A stretch of DNA of 64,000 bases from Bacteroidetes bacterium HGW-Bacteroidetes-8 (GTDB taxonomy: Bacteria; Bacteroidota; Bacteroidia; Bacteroidales; UBA932), in assembly GCA_002840895.1 (NCBI GenBank), contig PHCZ01000005.1:1-64000 (forward strand). The letters are read 5' to 3'. Positions 34,533-41,532 of the stretch are shown here, in pieces. The notes under the pieces are model-generated. The model made no database searches, was not told where the DNA came from, and was given only the letters and a program-made list of their open reading frames with translations. The position numbers and the translations under genes are program-made. Position 1 is the first letter of the stretch; every line of letters begins with the position of its first letter.

Positions 34533-35240
34533 TTGAAGGCAGATCTTCATATTCACACTACACTATCTCCTTGCGGCGACATTGAGATGACTCCTGTTGC
34601 AATAATTGCAAAGGCAAAAGAGATTGGGCTTGATCTGATTGGAATTACAGATCATAACTCAACCCTTCAGGCCAGGGAGATTCGTAGGGTGGGGCAGCTT
34701 GCAGGAGTAGAGGTACTTTGTGGAGCCGAAATTACCACTCGGGAAGAGGTTCACGTTCTCGCTTTTGTGGAGGGAGATGACTCTCTGGACAAGCTTCAGG
34801 AGTGGCTTACAAACAACCTTATTGTTGTTCCGAACAATCCGGATATTTTCGGTTACCAGCTGGTAGTAAATCAAAATGAGGATGTGATTTACCAAGAGGA
34901 TAATCTGCTTATTGGAGCAATAGATAAAAGTATAGAGGAGGTAGAGGAGTTTGTTCACTCTTTGGGAGGCATATTTATTCCTGCCCATATTGATAAGCAG
35001 CAGAACTCGGTGATCAGCCAGCTGGGTTTTCTTCCGACCCACCTCAGAGTTGATGCTCTGGAGCTCTCTTCCAATGTAAATATAGAGGATTTCAAAAAGA
35101 TGAACAGCTATATTGCAAAAAAACCTTTTATACAATCTTCAGATGCTCATTATATAGATGATATAGGAAAGGTATATACAGAACTCAAAACAGAAGGAAC
35201 CACATTTGAACAGATAAAATCTGCAATTAACAGAATATGA
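34533..35240 (+). CDS. PHP-domain phosphoesterase
   Basis: 235 residues starting at TTG 34533, directly ahead of the metal-binding start 'ADLHIHTTLSPCGDIEMTP'; no ATG lies in a suitable place. PHP motifs are all visible: HIHT, 'GITDHNST' near 38, 'GAEITTREEVHVLAF' near 63, 'FIPAHIDKQQN' near 148 and 'IQSSDAHYIDDIG' near 200. It is probably a trinuclear metal phosphoesterase acting on a nucleotide or phosphorylated signal. PHP genes of this type occur in hydrogenase-linked DRTGG clusters. Its stop overlaps the next start (ATGA). Confidence 0.85.
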   Translation: MKADLHIHTTLSPCGDIEMTPVAIIAKAKEIGLDLIGITDHNSTLQAREIRRVGQLAGVEVLCGAEITTREEVHVLAFVEGDDSLDKLQEWLTNNLIVVPNNPDIFGYQLVVNQNEDVIYQEDNLLIGAIDKSIEEVEEFVHSLGGIFIPAHIDKQQNSVISQLGFLPTHLRVDALELSSNVNIEDFKKMNSYIAKKPFIQSSDAHYIDDIGKVYTELKTEGTTFEQIKSAINRI

Positions 35241-35785
35241 ATGACCTCTCTCTCCATATAATAGATATCATACAGAACTCCCTTACTGCAGGGGCAACTC
35301 TAATTAAACTCACTGTAAATGAGGAGATAAAAAGAGATTTGCTCACTATAGAGATTGAAGATAACGGAAAAGGTATGAGTGTTCAACAGGTAATGAGTCT
35401 TGAAGATCCTTTTTTTACATCCCGTACCACTAGAAGGGTAGGGATGGGGATTCCACTCTTCAAACAATCTGCAGTGCAGAGTTCAGGAGACCTTACTGTA
35501 CTCTCGGAGCCGGGTGTGGGAACTAAAGTGACTGCAACTTTCAAGCATAGTCACATTGACCGCCCTCCCCTTGGAGATCTGGCAAACAGCTTTATTCTTA
35601 TGGTGAGTGCAAATCCTGATAGAGAGTTCTTTTTAAGATATCTCTATAACGGTAGCGAGTATTGCTTCGATACAGTAGAAGTAAAGGAGATTCTTGACGG
35701 ACTCCCTCTTTATGACCCTTCAGTTATCAGAACACTCACTGCTATGGTGGATGCAAACATAAAAGATATTAAAGAGGAAAATTAA
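35237..35785 (+). CDS. HATPase-domain protein of the hydrogenase regulatory cluster
   Basis: 182-residue GHKL ATPase: 'LHIIDIIQNSLTAGATLIKLTV' (N box, Asn near 13), 'IEIEDNGKGMS' (G1), 'RRVGMGIPLFKQSAVQSSGDLTVLSEPGVGTKVTATF' (G2 region). No dimerisation or phospho-acceptor domain is present, so it is not a classical histidine kinase; it may be a serine kinase or an ATP-dependent switch. The C-terminal 75 residues ('FFLRYLYNGSEYCFDTVEVKEILDG') are unrecognised. It is translationally coupled to the PHP gene by a 4-nt overlap and is last in the regulatory set. Confidence 0.83.
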   Translation: MNDLSLHIIDIIQNSLTAGATLIKLTVNEEIKRDLLTIEIEDNGKGMSVQQVMSLEDPFFTSRTTRRVGMGIPLFKQSAVQSSGDLTVLSEPGVGTKVTATFKHSHIDRPPLGDLANSFILMVSANPDREFFLRYLYNGSEYCFDTVEVKEILDGLPLYDPSVIRTLTAMVDANIKDIKEEN

Positions 35786-35834
35786 ATTTTATTATCGAAT
35801 TTAGTTCTTATATTTGCGAAATTATTAGGCACGC

Positions 35835-35870
35835 ACTATTATATAGTAATTAAAATATAACAAATTGTAA
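35835..35870. promoter_or_regulatory. Dyad elements upstream of the hydrogenase promoter
   Basis: ACTAT-TAT-ATAGT (35835-35847) and TAACAAATTGTAA (35858-35870, near-palindromic). The second shares TAACAAAT with the hcp operator at 41443-41464 and is centred about 60 nt before the expected start site. It could be a Crp/Fnr-type site; the evidence is weak. Confidence 0.35.
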
Positions 35871-35888
35871 CTTGAACCCCAATTATTT

Positions 35889-35919
35889 TTTGCAATCTGT
35901 AATAAAATACCTATTTTTG
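35889..35919 (+). promoter_or_regulatory. Sigma-ABfr-type promoter of the hydrogenase structural operon
   Basis: TTTG (35889-35892), a 19-nt spacer and TATTTTTG (35912-35919): a full consensus match. The expected start site is near 35925, with a leader of about 47 nt to the HndB ATG at 35972. Confidence 0.7.
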
Positions 35920-35971
35920 CGCTTCGATTCAAATCTCGGCAGACACAACTATAACCAAATATAAAATAAGT

Positions 35972-36367
35972 ATGAATAAAATCAAATCCCTTGACGATTT
36001 GCGGAAGATGAAGCAAAGTCTCGAGCACGGAATGAATATCCGTGAGAAGAGCAATTCGCCAGAGTCTCTTGTTCAGATTCGTGTGGCAATGGCTACCTGC
36101 GGTATTGCAGCCGGCGCCAGGACGGTAATGAACACTCTAATAGAGAAGATTGAGATTGAAAAGATTCCTGCTGTGGTCACACAGGGCGGGTGCATGGGTT
36201 ATTGCTATGCAGAGCCGACAATTGAGGTAAAGGTACCCGGCAAAGATCCGGTTGTCTTTGGCAATGTCGACTCAAAGGTGGCAATAGAGATCGTGGAGAA
36301 GTATATCAAAAACGGAGAGCTTCTAGACGGTATTATACCTACCAACTATCAAACTATTAATGAATAA
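35972..36367 (+). CDS. hndB: HndB-like hydrogenase subunit (thioredoxin-fold ferredoxin)
   Basis: 131-residue small subunit resembling HndB of the NADP-reducing hydrogenase HndABCD. The segment 'VRIAMATCGIAAGARTVMNTLIEKIE' (Cys near 42) and 'TQGGCMGYCYAEPTIEVKVPG' (Cys near 73 and 77) are the family marks. Only three conserved cysteines are seen, so binding of a normal [2Fe-2S] cluster is uncertain, as for the family. It is the first gene of the structural operon, 11 nt before hydB. It probably assists electron transfer or assembly in the flavin-linked module. Confidence 0.85.
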   Translation: MNKIKSLDDLRKMKQSLEHGMNIREKSNSPESLVQIRVAMATCGIAAGARTVMNTLIEKIEIEKIPAVVTQGGCMGYCYAEPTIEVKVPGKDPVVFGNVDSKVAIEIVEKYIKNGELLDGIIPTNYQTINE

Positions 36368-36378
36368 AGGAGTAGTTT

Positions 36379-38172
36379 ATGGCACAGTATAAAATGCATT
36401 TGCTGGTTTGTGCTGGTACCGGATGCCGGGCCTCACAAAGTGAAGAGATTATCGTGAATCTAAACGCAGAATTAAAAAAACAGGGCCTGCAATATGATGC
36501 TCAGGTCGTTGCTACAGGCTGTTTTGGATTTTGCGAAAAGGGGCCGATTGTAAAGATTTTACCTGACAACACCTTCTATACCCAGGTAAAACCGGAGGAT
36601 TGCGCCGAAATTATTAGCGAACACATCCTTAAAGGGCGTAGGGTTAACAGGCTTCTTTATGAAGACCCGGAAACCAGAAAGCATATAGAAGACTCTAAAC
36701 ATATGGGTTTCTATCAGAAACAGCTTAGAATTGCTCTAAGAAACTGCGGTTTTATTGATCCGGAAAATATTGACGAATACATTGCTCGCGACGGTTACGC
36801 TGCTTTAGGTAAAATCCTTGCAGAGATGACACAAAGTCAGGCAATAGATGAGATCAAAAAGTCCGGACTAAGAGGTCGCGGAGGTGGCGGTTTCCCTACA
36901 GGAATCAAGTGGGAAATTGCATCAAAAAATAAAGCAGACCAAAAATATGTAGTTTGTAATGCAGATGAGGGTGACCCGGGTGCATTTATGGACAGATCAA
37001 TACTTGAGGGAGATCCTCACTCAATTATTGAAGCGATGGCAATTTGCGGGTACTGTATTGGTGCATCTAAAGGGTTAGTATACATCCGAGCAGAGTATCC
37101 GCTTGCCATAAAGCGTCTTCAGGTTGCTATAGCTCAGGCTCGCGATTACGGCCTTTTGGGTGGCGATATTATGGGATCTGGTTTCTCATTTGATATTGAA
37201 CTTAAATATGGTGCAGGTGCTTTTGTTTGCGGAGAGGAGACAGCTCTTATCCACTCAATGGAGGGGCATAGGGGTGAACCGACTGTTAAACCACCATTTC
37301 CTGCAGAGAAAGGATACCTTGGAAAGCCAACCAATGTAAACAATGTTGAGACATTTGCGAATGTTCCGGTTATTTTTCTTAAGGGGGCAAGTTGGTTTGC
37401 AAGTATAGGTACAGAGAAGTCAAAAGGGACAAAAGTTTTTGCACTGGCAGGAAAGATCAATAATGTTGGCCTTATAGAGGTACCAATGGGTATTACCCTA
37501 AGAGAGGTTATTTTTGAAATAGGAGGCGGAATCAAGGATGGGAAAAAATTCAAGGCTGTTCAGACGGGAGGCCCTTCCGGTGGATGTCTTACAGAGAAAC
37601 ACCTGGATACACCGATTGATTTTGACAACCTTATAGCTGCCGGTTCAATGATGGGCTCCGGTGGTATGATTGTTATGGACGAAGATGACTGTATGGTGTC
37701 TGTTGCCAAGTTCTATCTAGAGTTTACAGTTGAAGAGTCTTGCGGGAAGTGTGCTCCTTGCCGTGTGGGTAACAAGAGATTACACGAAATTCTCGAAAAG
37801 ATATGTGCAGGTAAAGGGACAGAGGATGATTTGAGCTATCTGGAAAACTTAAGCAAGGTAATCAAAGATACTTCTCTATGTGGTCTTGGACAGACCTCAC
37901 CAAACCCTGTACTCTCTACGCTGGAGCATTTCTACGACGAGTACCTTGCTCACGTTAAAGAGAGGATATGTACTGCAGGAAGATGTAAAGCTCTCAAACT
38001 CTATACAATTATTGCAGATAAGTGTACCGGATGTACAGCTTGTATCAGGGCTTGTCCTGTTGCAGCCATTACCGGAGAAAAGCGTCAGCCTCACGTGATT
38101 GACGTAGATAAATGTATCAGATGCGGTGCTTGTTATGACAAGTGTAAGTTTACAGCTATTCACGTTCAATAA
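36379..38172 (+). CDS. hydB: Hydrogenase NADH/flavin subunit (HydB/HndC, NuoF-like)
   Basis: 597 residues. The N-terminal thioredoxin-like [2Fe-2S] domain has CAGTGC (near 11) and CFGFC (near 48). The NuoF core has the NADH loop 'LRGRGGGGFPTGIKW' near 165 and the FMN site 'NADEGDPGAFMDR' near 194. The [4Fe-4S] N3 ligands are 'SCGKCAPC' near 454 and 'TSLCGLG' near 497. Two C-terminal ferredoxin motifs follow (CTGCTACIRACP near 549; CIRCGACYDKCK near 578). All match the diaphorase subunit of bifurcating [FeFe]-hydrogenases, which reversibly couples NAD(P)H and reduced ferredoxin to H2. Complete and highly conserved. Confidence 0.94.
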   Translation: MAQYKMHLLVCAGTGCRASQSEEIIVNLNAELKKQGLQYDAQVVATGCFGFCEKGPIVKILPDNTFYTQVKPEDCAEIISEHILKGRRVNRLLYEDPETRKHIEDSKHMGFYQKQLRIALRNCGFIDPENIDEYIARDGYAALGKILAEMTQSQAIDEIKKSGLRGRGGGGFPTGIKWEIASKNKADQKYVVCNADEGDPGAFMDRSILEGDPHSIIEAMAICGYCIGASKGLVYIRAEYPLAIKRLQVAIAQARDYGLLGGDIMGSGFSFDIELKYGAGAFVCGEETALIHSMEGHRGEPTVKPPFPAEKGYLGKPTNVNNVETFANVPVIFLKGASWFASIGTEKSKGTKVFALAGKINNVGLIEVPMGITLREVIFEIGGGIKDGKKFKAVQTGGPSGGCLTEKHLDTPIDFDNLIAAGSMMGSGGMIVMDEDDCMVSVAKFYLEFTVEESCGKCAPCRVGNKRLHEILEKICAGKGTEDDLSYLENLSKVIKDTSLCGLGQTSPNPVLSTLEHFYDEYLAHVKERICTAGRCKALKLYTIIADKCTGCTACIRACPVAAITGEKRQPHVIDVDKCIRCGACYDKCKFTAIHVQ

Positions 38173-38181
38173 TCCAATCCT

Positions 38182-39945
38182 ATGGAATTAATAAAAGTTA
38201 CTATAGATAAAAACGAGATAGAGGTCAAAAAAGGGACAACTATCTACCAGGCAGCAAAGAAGATAGGTATAGATATACCCGTGCTTTGCTATATGAACCT
38301 AGAGCACCTGAAAATTGAAAACCGCCCGGGCGGATGCAGAATTTGTGTTGTGGAGGTTGAGGGAAGGAAGAATCTTGCTCCATCCTGCTCAACAGAGTGC
38401 GCAGATGGAATGGTGGTTAAAACGCACAGTATAAGGGTACTCAATGCAAGAAAAACTGTTTTGGAGTTAATTCTGTCAGACCACCCTGCTCAATGTCTTA
38501 TCTGTTCATCTTCCGGGAAGTGTGACCTACAGTCACTCTCTCAAAAGATGGGTATCAGAGAGATTCACGCTGTTGAGAATGCAGAGGTGTCTTCATATAG
38601 AAAAGACTGCTCTCCCGCTCTTAACAGAGATATGGACAAATGTATTATGTGCCGCAGATGCGAAACTATCTGTAACGACGTTCAGACAGTGGGCGCTTTG
38701 AGTGCTGTAAACCGCGGGTTTATGTCGGTTGTTGCTCCTGCATTTGAGCAGGACCTCATTGATTCTCCTTGTACATTCTGTGGTCAGTGTGTTGCTGTTT
38801 GTCCTACAGGTGCACTTACCCCTTACGATGATACTGCTAAGATTATTCGTGCACTTGCAGATCCTAAAAAGACTGTAATTGTGCAGACAGCTCCAGCTGT
38901 TCGTGCCGCTTTGGGAGAGGAGTTTGGTCTGCCGGCCGGAACACTTGTAACAGGAAAAATGGTTGCAGCTCTACGTACTCTTGGCTTTGACAAGGTGTTT
39001 GACACAGACTTTGCTGCCGACCTTACTATTATGGAAGAGGGAACAGAGTTACTTAACAGAATAACCAGACATCTCAATGGAGATAAGGATGTTAAGCTGC
39101 CTATTCTAACCTCTTGCTGCCCTGCTTGGGTTAACTTCTTTGAGGTTTATTTCCCGGATATGCTGGATGTTCCTTCTACAGCTCGCTCACCTCAGCAGAT
39201 GTTTGGCTCAATAGCAAAAACATATTATGCAGATCTTATCGGAGTCAAGAGAGAAGATCTTGTTGTAGTTTCAATTATGCCTTGTCTTGCCAAGAAGTTT
39301 GAGTGCCAGCGTGAAGAGTTCTCGGTTGACGGAAATCCGGATGTTGACTTCTCAATCTCTACAAGAGAGCTAGCAGGCTTGATCAAGTCTGCAAATATTA
39401 CCTTTGACGCTCTGCCGGAAGAGGAGTTTGACCTGCCTATGGGAGAGTCAACAGGTGCCGGCGTTATTTTTGGAGTAACAGGTGGTGTGATTGAGGCTGC
39501 TGTACGTACAGCATATGAGATACACACAGGAAGCAAGCTGAACAGAATAAATTTCGAAGAGCTTCGCGGAATGTCAGGAATCCGTACTGCTACCATCTAT
39601 TTCGGAGACACTCCAATTCATATTGGTATCGCACACCAACTTGGTAACGCAAGAAAACTTCTTAACGGTATAAGAGAGGGGAGGTACAATTTCCACGCAA
39701 TTGAGATTATGGCTTGTCCGGGTGGCTGCATCGGCGGTGCAGGTCAGCCTCTTCACCACGGAGATTCAAGTGTTATACGGGCACGTTACGACGCAATTTA
39801 TAGAGAAGATGCAGGAAAGAGCATCCGTAAATCTCACGAGAATCCATACATCGTTAAGTTATACAAGGAGTTCCTTGGTCACCCGATGAGTGAGAAAGCT
39901 CACCATCTGCTCCACACCCACTACTTTGACAAACATAAAATTTAA
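38182..39945 (+). CDS. hydA: [FeFe]-hydrogenase catalytic subunit (HydA/HndD)
   Basis: 587 residues. The N-terminal [2Fe-2S] domain has its first cysteine near 36 and 'GGCRICVVEV'; a His-Cys3 [4Fe-4S] follows (DHPAQCLICSSSGKC near 95), then two [4Fe-4S] clusters (CIMCRRCETIC near 154; CTFCGQCVAVCP near 197). The H-cluster motifs are intact: P1 'TSCCPAWV' near 310, P2 'MPCLAKKFE' near 366 and P3 'EIMACPGGCIGGAGQP' near 507. This is a group A, M3-type enzyme that makes or consumes H2. No maturase genes (HydE, F, G) are in this window, so they must lie elsewhere. It starts 9 nt after hydB. Confidence 0.95.
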   Translation: MELIKVTIDKNEIEVKKGTTIYQAAKKIGIDIPVLCYMNLEHLKIENRPGGCRICVVEVEGRKNLAPSCSTECADGMVVKTHSIRVLNARKTVLELILSDHPAQCLICSSSGKCDLQSLSQKMGIREIHAVENAEVSSYRKDCSPALNRDMDKCIMCRRCETICNDVQTVGALSAVNRGFMSVVAPAFEQDLIDSPCTFCGQCVAVCPTGALTPYDDTAKIIRALADPKKTVIVQTAPAVRAALGEEFGLPAGTLVTGKMVAALRTLGFDKVFDTDFAADLTIMEEGTELLNRITRHLNGDKDVKLPILTSCCPAWVNFFEVYFPDMLDVPSTARSPQQMFGSIAKTYYADLIGVKREDLVVVSIMPCLAKKFECQREEFSVDGNPDVDFSISTRELAGLIKSANITFDALPEEEFDLPMGESTGAGVIFGVTGGVIEAAVRTAYEIHTGSKLNRINFEELRGMSGIRTATIYFGDTPIHIGIAHQLGNARKLLNGIREGRYNFHAIEIMACPGGCIGGAGQPLHHGDSSVIRARYDAIYREDAGKSIRKSHENPYIVKLYKEFLGHPMSEKAHHLLHTHYFDKHKI

Positions 39946-39951
39946 ATCGCA

Positions 39952-40431
39952 ATGAGTACATTCAAAATACAAGATTGTCATAAAGAGACAATTAAAGGGA
40001 TCTGCAACTCTTTTGAAAACAATCCCGGAGAGTTGATAAGTATTCTGCATAAAATCCAGAGTGAGTTTGGCTACCTTCCGGAAGATATTCAACGCGAGGT
40101 TGCTAAGAATCTGAAAATCTCTGTTGCCAAAGTTTATGGGGTTGTTACCTTCTACTCTTTCTTCACAATGACTCCAAAAGGGAAGCACCCGATATCTGTA
40201 TGTATGGGTACCGCCTGCTATGTTCGTGGTGCAGAGAAGATTGTAGACGAGCTTAAAGATCAGCTAAAAATTAAAGTTGGCGGAGTAACTGCAGATGGAA
40301 AATTCTCTCTCGACTGCCTCAGATGCGTTGGCGCCTGCGGTCTTGCACCGGTAGTTCTTATTGGCGAAAAGGTGTACGGAAGGGTAGAGGCTTCTCAGGT
40401 TAGGGAGATTCTCGATAGTTACGTTGATTAA
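39952..40431 (+). CDS. hydC: Hydrogenase NuoE-like subunit (HydC/HndA)
   Basis: 159-residue thioredoxin-fold [2Fe-2S] protein like NuoE. The N-terminal helical part 'LISILHKIQSEFGYLPEDIQREVAKNLKISVAKVYGVVTFYSFF' is typical. Four ligands are seen: CMGTAC (near 84 and 89) and CLRCVGAC (near 124 and 128). It forms the electron-bifurcating complex with HydA and HydB. Its place at the 3' end of the operon is unusual; many anaerobes put hydC/hndA first. It ends 29 nt before a strong terminator. Confidence 0.94.
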   Translation: MSTFKIQDCHKETIKGICNSFENNPGELISILHKIQSEFGYLPEDIQREVAKNLKISVAKVYGVVTFYSFFTMTPKGKHPISVCMGTACYVRGAEKIVDELKDQLKIKVGGVTADGKFSLDCLRCVGACGLAPVVLIGEKVYGRVEASQVREILDSYVD

Positions 40432-40459
40432 TCAACAGTAGTTGTTTTGATTATATAAA

Positions 40460-40488
40460 GGCTGCCTAGTTACTAGGCAGCTTTTTTT
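40460..40488 (+). terminator. Rho-independent terminator of the hydrogenase operon
   Basis: GCTGCCTAGT (40461-40470) pairs with ACTAGGCAGC (40472-40481) around a single T, followed by T7. Confidence 0.9.
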
Positions 40489-40492
40489 ACGT

Positions 40493-40628
40493 GGGGGTCA
40501 ATAACTTACTACGGCTCTTGGTGTCAGCTCGGAAAATCCTCCCCACCTGCGGCGGGTCCCCTCCATCTTCTGGAGCCAATGTTTTCCTTAGCTGACACCC
40601 ATATCGCCGTTTGTCGTAATTGACCCCC
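40493..40628. repeat. Nested palindromic repeat, copy 2
   Basis: A 136-nt structure. Outer arms GGGGGTCAA/TTGACCCCC (40493-40501, 40620-40628), a weaker CGGC/GCCG pair inside, middle arms GGTGTCAGCT/AGCTGACACC (40520-40529, 40590-40599), inner arms GGAAAA/TTTTCC (40531-40536, 40582-40587). It has a 45-nt GC-rich insert in the apical part. The layout and the flanks 'C-GGAAAAT ... ATGTTTTCC-TT' match the structure at 10407-10485. It lies between the convergent 3' ends of hydC and the Crp/Fnr gene. Confidence 0.8.
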
Positions 40629-40689
40629 AAATTATTGCTTACCAATTAAATAGTGCACTTTTAGTTACTGAATTATAAAAATTTTATTA

Positions 40690-41394
40690 TCAGCCTAATA
40701 GGTTTTGTAAATTTTGTCGGTTCAGTACTGTGATTTTATTTCTTTCGGCCAGAATGACCCCCTCTTGCTGTAGCTCTCCTAGAATACGAGCCAGAGCAGG
40801 ACGGGTAACGCCAAAATATTTAGAGAGCTCTGTCTGGTTTTTGTCCATATAAAATGTATTGATAGCAGGACTTATTGAGTGGCATCTTGCCAACTGTTCC
40901 AAAAGATAGTTTGCCAGCTTTCCCCGTATTGTTTTAATGGTGACCATCTGAAGCTTGTTTGAAAGAAACTGGGTTTTATCGGAATTGTATCTTATGTAGC
41001 TCTCAAGAAATTTAGCATCTTTTTGGAATAGAATAATAACCTCCTCTTTTGGAATTGTAATTACAGTTGACTCCTCTGTGGCAGTCACATCTACGGGGAA
41101 ACGGTTATTTTCTGCAAACAGAAATGCAGATGCAAGGGGACGTGTTGCCTTTATATTTTCAATTGTTAGCACACCCCCGGACTCTGTTATCATCTCAGTT
41201 GTAACAGCTCCTTTTACCAATAGATATAGGTGTTTACATATATCTCCCTGCCTGGCAATGATATCTCCCTTACTATATTTGGTTACCCCGAACTTCATAT
41301 TCCTGAAAAGATAATCCAGATTATCCTTTGAAATTGATTTACAAACAGGGCACTGTGATATCTCCTCTCTATTTATCATTGAGTCAGGTAACAT
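40690..41394 (-). CDS. Crp/Fnr-family regulator, probably HcpR-like
   Basis: 234 residues. An N-terminal extension has a CPVC pair (near residues 15-18). The cyclic-nucleotide-binding-type beta barrel spans about 35-140 ('VTKYSKGDIIARQGDICKHLYLLVKGAVTTEMITESGG'). The helix-turn-helix domain is at about 170-230 ('NQTELSKYFGVTRPALARILGELQQEGVILAERNKITVLN'). It lacks the Fnr four-cysteine pattern. It is transcribed divergently from hcp, with a 22-bp dyad in the shared 138-nt gap, as expected for HcpR, the NO/nitrosative-stress regulator known in Bacteroidota and sulfate reducers. Effector and heme binding are inferred. Confidence 0.85.
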   Translation of the reverse strand: MLPDSMINREEISQCPVCKSISKDNLDYLFRNMKFGVTKYSKGDIIARQGDICKHLYLLVKGAVTTEMITESGGVLTIENIKATRPLASAFLFAENNRFPVDVTATEESTVITIPKEEVIILFQKDAKFLESYIRYNSDKTQFLSNKLQMVTIKTIRGKLANYLLEQLARCHSISPAINTFYMDKNQTELSKYFGVTRPALARILGELQQEGVILAERNKITVLNRQNLQNLLG

Positions 41395-41442
41395 AACTAT
41401 TATCGGTTATAATTGTTTTATTTAAAAGTAACTATTTTAAGT

Positions 41443-41464
41443 GAGTGTAACAAATATTACACTC
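41443..41464. promoter_or_regulatory. 22-bp dyad operator (Crp/Fnr-type) of hcp
   Basis: GAGTGTAA (41443-41450), spacer CAAATA, TTACACTC (41457-41464): perfect 8-bp inverted arms in the 22-bp format of Crp/Fnr sites. The centre at 41453.5 is about 42 nt before the start expected from the TACTTTTG element, the position of a class II activator site. Confidence 0.7.
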
Positions 41465-41482
41465 TTTAGGTTGTATTAACTC

Positions 41483-41490
41483 TACTTTTG
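41483..41490 (+). promoter_or_regulatory. -7 element of hcp
   Basis: TACTTTTG matches TAnnTTTG, 43 nt before the hcp ATG. The -33 region lacks TTTG and is covered by the dyad operator, consistent with an activator-dependent promoter. Confidence 0.6.
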
Positions 41491-41532
41491 TACCTGAAAG
41501 AATCAAATATTAACCATAAATAATTTAATATA

